From assembly GCF_900109165.1 (NCBI RefSeq), contig NZ_FNZF01000001.1, positions 921,376 to 985,375 on the forward strand: a stretch of 64,000 nucleotides of DNA, in the 5' to 3' direction. This DNA is from Bhargavaea ginsengi. GTDB lineage: Bacteria; Bacillota; Bacilli; Bacillales_A; Planococcaceae. The notes beneath the pieces were generated by a model. The model was not told the DNA's origin. It saw nothing but the letters and a program-made list of their open reading frames with translations, and did no database searches. The number at the start of each line of letters is the position of its first letter. The first letter of the stretch is position 1. The position numbers and the translations under genes were made by a program. Shown in pieces: positions 25,386 to 33,054 of this stretch.

Positions 25386-25448
25386 CAAATAGAGGGTTTG
25401 CCTCTCCTCCGTCGAAACAGGAAAGCATCACGGAAAGGAGGCCTGCCG

Positions 25449-26045
25449 ATGTTTCCTTTTGTCAGAAGAAAAACGGTCGAAACATGCGACCCCAAGTTTT
25501 CATACTGCTACGCCACCGGATCTCCAGATGACGGCGTGCTGTGCGATATCACAAAGGAGCTTGCCGGGATGTACCAATCGCACCCGGGCGATATCGTGTT
25601 TCTATGTATCGGTTCTGACCGCTCGACCGGAGATTCTTACGGGCCATTTGTCGGGTCTCAGCTGAAGGAACACGGATGTCCCTATCCTGTCTATGGAACT
25701 ATTGAAAAGCCCGTTCACGCCCTGAATATAAGTGAGACACTCAGCGAGATACGAAGCCGGACAACGGAACCGCTCATTGTCAGCGTCGATGCCTGCCTGG
25801 GCAGTGCCGACCGGATCGGCTCCATCCTCTTTAATGAGGGGCCCCTTATTCCCGGCTTCGCCATCCGAAATCCGCTTCCGGGCGTGGGCGTTTGTCATTT
25901 CAAGGGCGTTGTGAACCATCTCGATCCGCATTTCCCTGCCGATTCGCTGAACAGCACCCGATTGGACACGGTTCTCCGGCTTGCCAGAATTACTTCAGGT
26001 GTCATCTTGGACTCGGTCCGGCTGGCCGGCTCTGAAAAAACATAA
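25449..26045 (+). CDS. yyaC: YyaC-type GPR-like protease-fold protein (DUF1256)
   Basis: A 198-aa protein matching YyaC, a relative of the spore germination protease Gpr. Family segments are DIVFLCIGSDRSTGDSYGPF near 50, SVDACLGSADRIG near 110 and PLIPGFAIRNPLPGVG near 130. In Bacillus it belongs to the sporulation programme. Here it shows a near-perfect ribosome binding site (AAAGGAGG, seven-base spacing) for the ATG at 25449. The frame is open further upstream, but without a ribosome binding site. Whether this organism forms spores cannot be judged from one such gene. Confidence 0.88.
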   Translation: MFPFVRRKTVETCDPKFSYCYATGSPDDGVLCDITKELAGMYQSHPGDIVFLCIGSDRSTGDSYGPFVGSQLKEHGCPYPVYGTIEKPVHALNISETLSEIRSRTTEPLIVSVDACLGSADRIGSILFNEGPLIPGFAIRNPLPGVGVCHFKGVVNHLDPHFPADSLNSTRLDTVLRLARITSGVILDSVRLAGSEKT

Positions 26046-26051
26046 GGAATC

Positions 26052-27077
26052 CTAGCCTCCCATGATTCGGTCGAATTCATTGTCCTTCGGGAAAGTCAGC
26101 GTCAGAACGGTGCCCTGCCCTTGTTTGGAATCGGCTGAAAGCCGGATGCCGAGCCTCGCGGCGACTGTGTCGGCAAGATAAAGGCCGAGCCCTGTCGCGG
26201 CATTATGGATCCGGCCTGTGCCGCCGGTGAAGCCCTTTTCGAAAATCCGCGGCAGGTCCTGGGGCGGGATGCCAGGACCTTCGTCTTTAATCTGCACCCG
26301 GACATTCCCATCAGGAGAACGGTCGGCGGTAATGGTGATTGCAGCGCCGGCCGGGCTGTATTTCACGGCATTCGTCAGTACCTGACGGATGATGAAGCGG
26401 GCCCATTTTACATCGGTCCGGACGGAGAGGCCGGCTCCTTCCAACTCAACCGCCACGTCCTTTTCCATGCACCAGGCGGCGAGTTCACGGATTTCGGGCG
26501 CGATGAGCGAGCGCACGCTCGCCGACTCGGGCAGGAAATCAGCCGCGAGCGTCGGCATTCTTGAGATGTACAGTTGCCGGTCGATCAGAAGATGGAGGCG
26601 CAGCCACTCAGTCTGAAGCCGCCGCATCGCGGGGTCCGCCCGGTGTTCGTCCAGGATCAGCTTCATCGCCGTCAGCGGCGCCTTCGCCTCATGCACCCAG
26701 GCCGCCAGATAATCTGCTTCCAGATATTGCGCATCGGCAAGCTTTGCCAACTCCTCCCGGTGCGCCCGGGAGGCCGCGGTGAGAAGTCCTGCCGTCGTTT
26801 GTTCAAGCGCCGACGACCGCTCCGGCAACAGCTCCTCCCACTCCCGGAGCGGTTCGTCTGCCAGACGGGAAGCTTCCCGCAGAAACACCGTCTCGCGCCG
26901 CCAGCGCCAGGTGATGAACAGGACGAATGCTGCAATAAGCAGGAGGTTCATGTAAAGGACGGACGCCGCCTCGATTTCGATTCCGTCGTCGAGGGCAATG
27001 ATGAGATCAGCGAGGAGAAGTGATGCGAGGAAAAACAGGATCCATGGGAGACGGGATTTCAGGTAGGGAATGAACAT
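26052..27077 (-). CDS. Intramembrane-sensing histidine kinase (BceS type)
   Basis: A 341-aa kinase with two N-terminal helices separated by only a short acidic loop (DDGIEIEAA), so there is no extracellular sensor domain. The phospho-acceptor motif is AAWVHEAKAPLTAMKL, the WVHxxKxP form typical of BceS/GraS kinases. The ATPase boxes are QVLTNAVKYSP, DEGPGIPPQDL and TGLGLYLA. Such kinases read the state of a BceAB transporter. None adjoins this gene; the nearest is at 9-11.7 kb. The start at 27077 follows GGAGG. Confidence 0.88.
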   Translation of the reverse strand: MFIPYLKSRLPWILFFLASLLLADLIIALDDGIEIEAASVLYMNLLLIAAFVLFITWRWRRETVFLREASRLADEPLREWEELLPERSSALEQTTAGLLTAASRAHREELAKLADAQYLEADYLAAWVHEAKAPLTAMKLILDEHRADPAMRRLQTEWLRLHLLIDRQLYISRMPTLAADFLPESASVRSLIAPEIRELAAWCMEKDVAVELEGAGLSVRTDVKWARFIIRQVLTNAVKYSPAGAAITITADRSPDGNVRVQIKDEGPGIPPQDLPRIFEKGFTGGTGRIHNAATGLGLYLADTVAARLGIRLSADSKQGQGTVLTLTFPKDNEFDRIMGG

Positions 27078-27133
27078 GCCGGGCTTGCCTCCTTTTTTGA
27101 TATTCCGGATTGGGTTCACCAATCTTCTTTAAT

Positions 27134-27184
27134 TTCGTCATTCGTCCATCCAATCTCGTCATTGGACCGAAAAGTTTCGTCATT
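27134..27184 (-). repeat. 21-nt array, core AATGACGA (three units), between regulator and kinase genes
   Basis: On the plus strand TTCGTCATT, CTCGTCATT and TTCGTCATT begin at 27134, 27155 and 27176, exactly 21 nt apart. On the minus strand the array follows the response-regulator stop by about 60 nt and precedes the kinase gene. One more AATGACGAAA lies at about 27206-27215 outside the period. Confidence 0.75.
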
Positions 27185-27244
27185 CGTTTAACGGCAGGTG
27201 ATGAATGACGAAACCGATTCGACTGCGTCCGCTGTCCGCACACC

Positions 27245-27928
27245 CTATTCCTCCACCGCCATATATCCCATGCCCTTCTTTGTCACAATCTTATCCCCGA
27301 TTCTGATTTCCTCGAGCTTGTTTCGCAACCGGTTAATGTTCACCGTGAGCGTGTTGTCGTTTACGAACCGCTCGTCGTCCCAGAGCTTGCGGATCAGCTC
27401 GTCTCGAGTCACGATTTCGTTGCGCGACTCGACAAGGACGGCGAGGATGAAGAATTCGTTTTTTGTCAGTTCTACGTCTGTGCCCCCCGAGCGGATCACC
27501 CCGCGCTTCAGATCTAGCACCGCTCCGTTCCACTCAACAATATCCGGTTTTTCGTCGGTATAGGCATACGTGCGCCGCAGGATCGCCTGGAGTTTCGCCA
27601 GCAGAACATCGGAATTGAACGGCTTCTGGATAAAGTCGTCTGCCCCCATCGACATCGCCATCACCTGGTCCATCGGGTGGTCGCGCGATGACAAAAAAAC
27701 GATAGGTACGTTTGACTCTGCGCGGATTTCGCGGCACCAGTGGTATCCGTCATATGCCGGCAGCCCGATATCGAGAATCACCAGATGGGGACCGGCAGCC
27801 CGGAAGGCCTCCATCACCTCATGAAAACCTTCCGGCCCCGTGACTTTAAGTCCCCACTGCCCCAGCTTTTCGGACAGTGACCGGAGAATCGCTTCGTCAT
27901 CCTCCACCAAAAACACCGTAAACTCCAT
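27245..27928 (-). CDS. OmpR-family response regulator (BceR type)
   Basis: A 227-aa regulator. The receiver domain holds the acidic pair EDDE, the phospho-Asp in LVILDIGLP and the Lys in QKPF. The C-terminal winged helix ends in NINRLRNKLEEIRIGDKIVTKKGMGYM. The neighbouring kinase is its evident partner. It should activate a BceAB-type transporter in response to peptide antibiotics. The ATG at 27928 follows AAGGGGG, and a GTG one codon earlier is possible. Confidence 0.88.
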   Translation of the reverse strand: MEFTVFLVEDDEAILRSLSEKLGQWGLKVTGPEGFHEVMEAFRAAGPHLVILDIGLPAYDGYHWCREIRAESNVPIVFLSSRDHPMDQVMAMSMGADDFIQKPFNSDVLLAKLQAILRRTYAYTDEKPDIVEWNGAVLDLKRGVIRSGGTDVELTKNEFFILAVLVESRNEIVTRDELIRKLWDDERFVNDNTLTVNINRLRNKLEEIRIGDKIVTKKGMGYMAVEE

Positions 27929-27988
27929 CACGCAGACCCCCTTCACCACCAGTTTACCGGAAAACTCCAATTTTTTTCAGCAAAACAT

Positions 27989-28013
27989 GAATAACTCTCT
28001 GTGAGGCGGGTAC
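27989..28013 (+). promoter_or_regulatory. Sigma-B-like promoter of small RNA 1
   Basis: GAATAA (27989-27994), 13 bp, GGGTAC (28008-28013). The sigma-B consensus is GTTTAA-N12-15-GGGTAT. The spacing is identical in the second copy. Confidence 0.6.
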
Positions 28014-28019
28014 CATATG

Positions 28020-28097
28020 AGCAACCCCACTTCTCTATTTCCCCCTTTTAGAGAATGCAGGTCCTGGCCCGCCGGCGATGTCGGCGGGCATTTTTTT
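28020..28097 (+). ncRNA. Small RNA candidate 1 with C-rich loop
   Basis: A predicted 78-nt RNA. TTCTCTA (28031-28037) pairs perfectly with TAGAGAA (28049-28055) and presents an 11-base loop TTTCCCCCTTT, a good match to Shine-Dalgarno sequences. An independent terminator follows (GCCCGCCG/CGGCGGGC, then TTTTTTT). It shares 39 identical bases (28025-28063) with candidate 2, whereas the terminators differ. No good start codon and ribosome binding site pair lies inside. C-rich loops of this kind occur in Firmicute trans-acting sRNAs such as RoxS/RsaE, but I do not recognise this one. Confidence 0.7.
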
Positions 28098-28165
28098 GTG
28101 GGAAGACGTGCGGAACCGCTTCTCTCCCCGATGGGACGAAAAAGTTAAGATTTTTCTTTCTTAAG

Positions 28166-28190
28166 GATTAAAATCCGATGGACCGGGTAA
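28166..28190 (+). promoter_or_regulatory. Sigma-B-like promoter of small RNA 2
   Basis: GATTAA (28166-28171), 13 bp, GGGTAA (28185-28190): ten of twelve positions fit the sigma-B consensus GTTTAA/GGGTAT. Confidence 0.65.
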
Positions 28191-28196
28191 CCTATG

Positions 28197-28276
28197 ACCA
28201 GCCCCACTTCTCTATTTCCCCCTTTTAGAGAATGCAGGTCTTTGATCCGCCAAGTTGTCTGGCGGATCCTTTTTTA
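28197..28276 (+). ncRNA. Small RNA candidate 2 with C-rich loop
   Basis: A predicted 80-nt RNA built like candidate 1: the 39-base shared core (28202-28240), the same 7-bp hairpin (28208-28214 with 28226-28232) with loop TTTCCCCCTTT, and its own terminator (GATCCGCCA/TGGCGGATC, then a T run). The distance between the two cores is 177 nt. Different terminators with an identical core suggest selection on the core rather than a recent duplication. Confidence 0.7.
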
Positions 28277-28285
28277 TTGCGCGCC

Positions 28286-28319
28286 AAAAGACCGCTGCCC
28301 AATTCGGCAGCGGTCTTTC
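28286..28319. terminator. Terminator after the first PepSY gene
   Basis: AAAGACCGCTGCC and GGCAGCGGTCTTT form a 13-bp stem around six bases. It lies just beyond the PepSY stop and can work in both directions. Confidence 0.8.
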
Positions 28320-28327
28320 ATACATAA

Positions 28328-28930
28328 TTAGTCTTCGTCTTTTTCAAAGTTGATGACATTGCCGTTTTCTGCGTCGATGTCCACTTCATACTCGTGGCGG
28401 CCGTCCCGCAGTTCCAGCTCATAGTGCCAGCGGCCGTCATCTTCGTCGAGTTCCGCTTCAATGACTTTGGCTGCCGATCCGGCTTTGCCTTTCGCGATCT
28501 GGATTGCTTCTTCCTGGGAAATCAGGTTGTCCGGTGCAGCCTGGCGGTCGTCATCGTCATGGTCATGGTCATGGTCATGGTCATCCCGATCGTCGCGGTC
28601 ATCATCCTGGTCGTCATGCTCAGCCTTCAGCACATCGCCGGATTTCGCATCGACCTTGACATCCACTTCACCGGATTCGCCCCAGATTTCGAATTCGTAT
28701 TCACGATCGTCACGGTCCAGTTCCATTTCCCGGACTTCCCCGCCGCCTGCCGCTTCAAGTGCGATTGTTGTGGCTTGATCCGCCGAGATCCAGCCGGATG
28801 TGACCTGCTTCACTTTTGCCTCCGCCGTTTCGATCGGCGCGAGCTTCCCTGTGTCTTCCGCGAATGCGGCCATGCCTCCAAATGCCAGAACCCCTGCTGC
28901 GACCGGTGCAATAAACCAACGTTTTTTCAT
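28328..28930 (-). CDS. Exported PepSY protein with Asp/His-rich linker
   Basis: A 200-aa secreted protein: signal peptide (KKRWFIAPVAAGVLAFGG), then two PepSY domains at about 45-110 and 135-200 (ISADQATTIALEAAGGGEVREMELD and ISQEEAIQIAKGKAGSAAKVIEAELD). Between them is a strongly charged stretch of Asp, Arg and His (residues 111-133, with repeated DHDHD) that could bind divalent metal. PepSY domains are linked to inhibition of proteases or envelope sensing; B. subtilis YkoI/YkoJ lie beside YkoGH in the same way. It is expressed alone behind the shared regulator motif. The start follows GAGGAGG. Confidence 0.85.
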   Translation of the reverse strand: MKKRWFIAPVAAGVLAFGGMAAFAEDTGKLAPIETAEAKVKQVTSGWISADQATTIALEAAGGGEVREMELDRDDREYEFEIWGESGEVDVKVDAKSGDVLKAEHDDQDDDRDDRDDHDHDHDHDDDDRQAAPDNLISQEEAIQIAKGKAGSAAKVIEAELDEDDGRWHYELELRDGRHEYEVDIDAENGNVINFEKDED

Positions 28931-28995
28931 GTTGTGTTCCTCCTCGTTTTCTTGTTGTCTTTATCATATCCCTGCCGGATTAAACGGCTCTGAGG

Positions 28996-29018
28996 GAAAG
29001 ATTAGAGTTTGATGAGAG
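28996..29018. promoter_or_regulatory. Putative response-regulator site before the PepSY gene at 28.9 kb
   Basis: ATTAGAGTTTGATGAGAG: one of three related sites, each upstream of a PepSY gene. On the minus strand it reads CTCTCATC and CTCTAATC, an 11-bp direct repeat as used by OmpR-type regulators. Confidence 0.55.
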
Positions 29019-29023
29019 TTGAA

Positions 29024-29530
29024 TTAATCATCTTTTTCAAAGTCCAGGATGTCTCCCGTCACCGCGTTGATTTCCAGCTCGTATTCATAAGGTCCGCCCT
29101 CGAGCTCAACCTCGTAGATGATGCGGCCGTCGTCATTGTCCAGTTCGACTTCGGTGACCCTAGCCGATGGACCCGTTTGGCTGATGGCAATTTGGACCGC
29201 TTCGTCGCGGGAAATCAGGGCTCGGGATTCGGTTGGCCGTTCCGCCTTGGCATGGACAACTGGTTGGTGGCCGGTTTCCGGGGAAGTGACCGGCTCAGCA
29301 GCGGCAGGAATCTGTGCAGGTGCTTCCTCAGAAGCAACCGGAGCATATTCCCGATCGTTCTCTGCACTGGTTTGATCGGAAGCAGCCGGTTGCTCCGCCG
29401 CTTCGACCGGCTCCAGCGTAACCGGATCCACCGGGATGAGTTTCCCCTGTTCGCCGTAGGCCACAGCTGCCAATCCTCCAATAGCCAGAATCCCTGATGC
29501 AATCGGCGCAACCATCCATCGTTTCTTCAA
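29024..29530 (-). CDS. Exported or membrane-anchored PepSY protein
   Basis: A 168-aa protein with an N-terminal hydrophobic segment (KKRWMVAPIASGILAIGG), very similar to that of its neighbour. A Glu/Ala/Pro-rich spacer (about 35-95) follows, then one PepSY domain at the C-terminus (ISRDEAVQIAISQTGPSARVTEVELD). The TTG start at 29530 is preceded by AAGGAGGAG. It looks like a paralogue of the 28.3-kb gene in which the first PepSY domain is replaced by a low-complexity linker. The upstream site at 29594-29616 suggests control by the YkoGH-like system. Confidence 0.82.
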   Translation of the reverse strand: MKKRWMVAPIASGILAIGGLAAVAYGEQGKLIPVDPVTLEPVEAAEQPAASDQTSAENDREYAPVASEEAPAQIPAAAEPVTSPETGHQPVVHAKAERPTESRALISRDEAVQIAISQTGPSARVTEVELDNDDGRIIYEVELEGGPYEYELEINAVTGDILDFEKDD

Positions 29531-29593
29531 CCCGCTCTCCTCCTTGGCTTCGTTACCTACAGGTTACCTTCCGGGAATGAAACAACTTTGAAA

Positions 29594-29616
29594 GAACGAT
29601 TAGAAAACGATGAGAA
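29594..29616. promoter_or_regulatory. Putative response-regulator site before the PepSY gene at 29.5 kb
   Basis: ATTAGAAAACGATGAGAA, on the minus strand TTCTCATC and TTCTAATC in an 11-bp direct repeat. It is the best conserved of the three sites. Confidence 0.6.
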
Positions 29617-29620
29617 TTAG

Positions 29621-29965
29621 TCAAACCATGGCACGGCGGATTTTTTCGGGAACCATCACCACTTCCGTCTTCAGGTCGACCGGGCGGAAATCCGGGTCGA
29701 TGCACGCACCCCAATACGCTAGGTGCTTTTTGTCGATCCAGTGGTCCGATTCTTCAACTTCTTGGCCGCCCTCACCTTGAATGGAATACCAATATAAATA
29801 TTCTTCCCCGTCCAGCACTTCGCGAAAAATGGTCTCCACATGCATTTTCTCGCCCTCGAGTGTGACAAGTACATCTTCCATATGTTCTTTCAGAAACGTC
29901 AGCCATTCATCCACCTTTTCAGACATGCCGGACTTTACCCGGAAACGTGTCAGCTCCACATTCAT
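29621..29965 (-). CDS. DUF6176-like cytosolic protein
   Basis: A 114-aa soluble protein (NVELTRFRVKSGMSEKVDEW at the start, ending EVVMVPEKIRRAMV). Length and the acidic, aromatic pattern (YLYWYSIQGEGGQEVEESDHW) fit the DUF6176 family, whose function is unknown. The start at 29965 follows AAAGGGGGA; the frame continues upstream without a start signal. It lies between two PepSY genes and after a terminator, so it is probably transcribed on its own or by read-through. Confidence 0.65.
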   Translation of the reverse strand: MNVELTRFRVKSGMSEKVDEWLTFLKEHMEDVLVTLEGEKMHVETIFREVLDGEEYLYWYSIQGEGGQEVEESDHWIDKKHLAYWGACIDPDFRPVDLKTEVVMVPEKIRRAMV

Positions 29966-29989
29966 GTTCGCTTCCCCCTTTCTATGTAA

Positions 29990-30012
29990 GAAAGGCCGGG
30001 TATCTCCCGGCC
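29990..30012 (-). terminator. Terminator of the PepSY gene at 30.0-30.8 kb
   Basis: GGCCGGG and CCCGGCC arms with a five-base loop and TTTCTT on the minus strand. Confidence 0.75.
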
Positions 30013-30028
30013 CTGAATGGTTCAATTA

Positions 30029-30763
30029 TTAATCGTCCCAAGACACAGTCAGAATTTTTCCGGTGATGGCATGGATCTGGATGTCGGCTTCCCGGTCATC
30101 CACGGTTTCGACCTGGACGATGTAATAGCCGCCGTCCTGGGTTTCTTCGAAATCGATGTCATCGTCCAGGTCGCCCGCAACCTCCTTGAGGGCGATATTC
30201 GCCGCTTCGCCCGGGGTGAGCCGGACGGATGGTTTCGGTGCTTCCTGTGCCGGCGGTGTTTCTTCCTGCGCCGGCGGTGTCTCTTCCTTTGCCGGTGGTG
30301 CGGCAGGCTCTTTTTCTGTCACAGATTCTTTGATCTGCTCCCCTGTGACGGCGTCGTACTCTGCTTCGGTCGTGCGGGTTTCTTCTTCGACCGTTGCGCT
30401 GTAGACGTTATCCTTCAGCGCGATCGCCGACGGCTCTGCGCCGTATTGTTCAGCGATCTTCGCTTTCATGTCGTCTTCCGGAATCGGATCGACGCTTCCC
30501 GTCTTTTCCATCGAGATGATGGCGCCGCCGTCGCTGTCGACGACCGCCTCAAAGACCCCGTCGATACGTTCCAGCGTGACGCGGTAGAGGTCGCCGTCCT
30601 GCACGATCTCCTGCACCTCGCCGCCGTACATATTCAGAAGCTTCTGCTCGACATCATCTGCCGCCATCGCCTCGCCGCCGCGGAGCGCCATGACAGACAC
30701 CACGACCACAATCAATGCTGCCGCTCCGATTGCCGCGAGCCATAGCCATTTTCGGTTATCCAT
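30029..30763 (-). CDS. Membrane-anchored PepSY protein
   Basis: A 244-aa protein with an N-terminal membrane anchor (LWLAAIGAAALIVVVVSVMA) and an extracellular part with three PepSY-like units: about 35-90, 90-150 and 180-244. A Pro/Ala/Glu-rich linker with the repeated PPAQEE motif separates the second and third. The conserved ILTVSWDD end matches the IxDFEKD ends of the neighbouring PepSY proteins. It is the first gene downstream of the two-component system at 30.8-32.9 kb and has its own promoter. Confidence 0.82.
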   Translation of the reverse strand: MDNRKWLWLAAIGAAALIVVVVSVMALRGGEAMAADDVEQKLLNMYGGEVQEIVQDGDLYRVTLERIDGVFEAVVDSDGGAIISMEKTGSVDPIPEDDMKAKIAEQYGAEPSAIALKDNVYSATVEEETRTTEAEYDAVTGEQIKESVTEKEPAAPPAKEETPPAQEETPPAQEAPKPSVRLTPGEAANIALKEVAGDLDDDIDFEETQDGGYYIVQVETVDDREADIQIHAITGKILTVSWDD

Positions 30764-30789
30764 GCTGAACGACCCCCTCCTTTCTTCCC

Positions 30790-30823
30790 ATTATAGAGGG
30801 TGAAAATTAAAAAACGCTGAGAA
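30790..30823 (-). promoter_or_regulatory. Promoter and putative regulator site of the PepSY gene at 30.8 kb
   Basis: TATAAT lies at 30790-30795 on the minus strand. ATTAAAAAACGCTGAGAA (30806-30823 on the plus strand) matches the sites before the two other PepSY genes and sits just upstream of the -10, where an activator could replace the -35. Confidence 0.6.
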
Positions 30824-30831
30824 TGCTCCAC

Positions 30832-32178
30832 TTATTCTTGGCGCTCTTTCGGCAAGCCCACCCTGAATACCGTTCCGATACCGACGACGCTCTCCACACT
30901 GATATCCGCCCCAAGGCCGTCTGAGATTTCCTTGCCCAGCGCGAGGCCGAGCCCAGTGCCACCGGTTTTGCGGTTCCGGTCGCTGTTGACGCGGTAAAAG
31001 CGGTCGAAGAGATGCGGAAGATCCGTTTCCGGAATGCCCGGCCCGTGGTCAGCAACGGCGAGTTCGACGCGGCCGCCGCTTTCTTCCAATATAAGCCGGA
31101 CTGCTCCGTCGCTATACTTTCGTGCGTTATCCAAGAGGATGAACAGCAGCTGCCGGAGCTTGTCCGGATCGGTAACGGCCAGGAGTTCTTCCGGCCCTTC
31201 GATCGAAAATTCCCGGCCGTATGCCTGGCGCATCGGCTGGACTGTTTCTTCTGCAATCTTCCGGATGTCTGCCTGTTTAAAGGAGTAGGCTGCAGCCCGG
31301 TCAGATCGTGCGAGGTCCAGGAGCTGTGCCGTCAGGTCTTTCATGCGGACCGCCTGCGACAAAATGGCCCCGACGGCTTCATCCGCGACATTCCGGTCAT
31401 CGAACCCGCGACGCTTCAGCAAACGTGCGTAGCTTTCGATGACGGTTATCGGCGTCTTCAGTTCGTGCGAGGCATCAGACACGAATCGTTCCTGCTTTTC
31501 GTAGTTCCGGCCCAGCTGGTCCATCATGTCGTTGTAGGCAAGGGTCATTTCGTGCAGTTCGTCACGGCCACGGCCCTCGTCGATCTTCTCGTAGGCCCCC
31601 TTTTCCCGGTTCTCGCGCATCGTGCCTGTTAGCACATTGATCGGCCGGGTGACGATGCGGCCGAGCGCGACACTCGAGGCAATGACGGGAATCATCGCGG
31701 CGGCGGTAAGGCCGATAAGGATCAGTCTGAGTGTGGAAAGTTCGTTCGCGATGTCGTCAGCAAGCTGGGTGATGCGGAGCTCGGCCACTTCTCCGCCCGT
31801 GCTGATGAACGGCATGGCCACCGTTACGGCAGGCACACCTTTTACATTGGTGATCGTATACGGGCCGCTGCCATCGGGTTCAGCCGGGAAACCGCGCAGC
31901 CGCCTGTCGCTCTCCACTTCATCAATCACCTGTCCGTTTGACCCAACAATCAGCAGCGAGCCGTCCGGCGGCATGTAAGCCCTTATGACCATGTTTTTAT
32001 CTTCCGCAGCGGTTTCCTGCAGCGCCGCGGTCAGCTCCTCGCCCCTCGCCATCAGCTGGTCCGCTTGTCGTTCGTACGTCATCTTCTCGAACAGGAAGTA
32101 GATGCCGATGCTGAGCCCGGCTAGGATCAGGAACATGAGGAGCGTCGTAAATACGTGAATCCTCGTCCTTAATTTCAT
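30832..32178 (-). CDS. Sensor histidine kinase (YkoH type)
   Basis: A 448-aa HAMP-type kinase: helix at 9-30, an extracellular domain of about 130 aa, a second helix at about 165-190, HAMP (about 190-240), the H-box VSDASHELKTPITVIES and ATPase boxes LLDNARKYS, DHGPGIPETDL and GGTGLGLALGKEI. It overlaps the response-regulator gene by 4 nt (ATGA). The PepSY genes after it match the ykoGHI arrangement of B. subtilis. The stimulus is unknown; an envelope signal is likely. Confidence 0.9.
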   Translation of the reverse strand: MKLRTRIHVFTTLLMFLILAGLSIGIYFLFEKMTYERQADQLMARGEELTAALQETAAEDKNMVIRAYMPPDGSLLIVGSNGQVIDEVESDRRLRGFPAEPDGSGPYTITNVKGVPAVTVAMPFISTGGEVAELRITQLADDIANELSTLRLILIGLTAAAMIPVIASSVALGRIVTRPINVLTGTMRENREKGAYEKIDEGRGRDELHEMTLAYNDMMDQLGRNYEKQERFVSDASHELKTPITVIESYARLLKRRGFDDRNVADEAVGAILSQAVRMKDLTAQLLDLARSDRAAAYSFKQADIRKIAEETVQPMRQAYGREFSIEGPEELLAVTDPDKLRQLLFILLDNARKYSDGAVRLILEESGGRVELAVADHGPGIPETDLPHLFDRFYRVNSDRNRKTGGTGLGLALGKEISDGLGADISVESVVGIGTVFRVGLPKERQE

Positions 32179-32867
32179 TTTGGTGCTTCCTTCAGCACAT
32201 AGCCGACCCCGCGGACCGTGTGGATGAGCCCGTCTCCGATCTTCTTCCGCACATAACGGACATACACATCCACGACATTTGTGTCGCCGTAGTAGTCAAA
32301 CCCCCATACCGCATCCAGAAGCTGGTCACGTTCGAACACGCGGTTCGGGTTCTTGAGGAGATACAGCAGCAGGTCATACTCCCTCGGGGTCAGGTCGATG
32401 GAACGCCCGTCACGGGTCACGTCGCGCGTTTCTTCATTGATCGTGAGCCCGGCGAACGAATGGATGTGCTCCGGCCTTTCTTCCTTGGGTCCGGTGATTG
32501 CCTGCGCCACGCGCAGCGTCGCACGGATGCGCGCCAGAAGCTCCTCGATCTCAAACGGCTTCGTGACGTAATCGTTCGCTCCGAGATCCAGCCCCGCCAC
32601 TTTGTCTTCCACATCACTCTTCGCCGTGAGGAGGATGACCGGAACAGCCGTATCACTCGCCCTGATGCGGCGCAGTACATCCAGCCCGGAGAGCCCCGGA
32701 AGCATCAGATCGAGCAGCACGAGATCCCATCCGCCATCGCGGAACTTGATCAGCCCCTCGTCCCCTGCGTGCGCCACGCCTGCCTCGTAGCCCTCAAACT
32801 CCAGCTCCAGCTGCAGCACCCGCGCGATGTTCTCCTCGTCCTCCACAATCAGGATCCGTTCTGCCAT
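32175..32867 (-). CDS. OmpR-family response regulator (YkoG type)
   Basis: A 230-aa regulator with acidic pocket VEDEE, phospho-Asp in LVLLDLMLPG, Lys in VTKPFE and a C-terminal winged helix (VYVRYVRKKIGDGLIHTVRGVGYVL). It starts at 32867 after GAAGGAGG. It is the first gene of a two-gene operon with the kinase. The three related motifs before the PepSY genes are good candidates for its binding sites. Confidence 0.9.
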   Translation of the reverse strand: MAERILIVEDEENIARVLQLELEFEGYEAGVAHAGDEGLIKFRDGGWDLVLLDLMLPGLSGLDVLRRIRASDTAVPVILLTAKSDVEDKVAGLDLGANDYVTKPFEIEELLARIRATLRVAQAITGPKEERPEHIHSFAGLTINEETRDVTRDGRSIDLTPREYDLLLYLLKNPNRVFERDQLLDAVWGFDYYGDTNVVDVYVRYVRKKIGDGLIHTVRGVGYVLKEAPK

Positions 32868-33054
32868 GGCGTCTGCCTCCTTCTCTTTCTACCTATAACT
32901 ATGATTGGGATGGATTTCGGCGTCAAGGGCGGAAGGGCTCAAAGCCTGCAGGATGCAAAGGGCGTGCGGCGCACGGCTTTTCTTCCCAAAAGGGTTCACC
33001 GTCCGTGCCGGTGGTACACTGTTGGTAATGAGTTTTTCAGAGGAGGGGTTTTGG

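Noticed and set aside
27961-28320. Small protein genes instead of small RNAs in the tandem repeat
   Set aside because: No start codon with a ribosome binding site lies in the shared core, while both units have promoter, hairpin and terminator.
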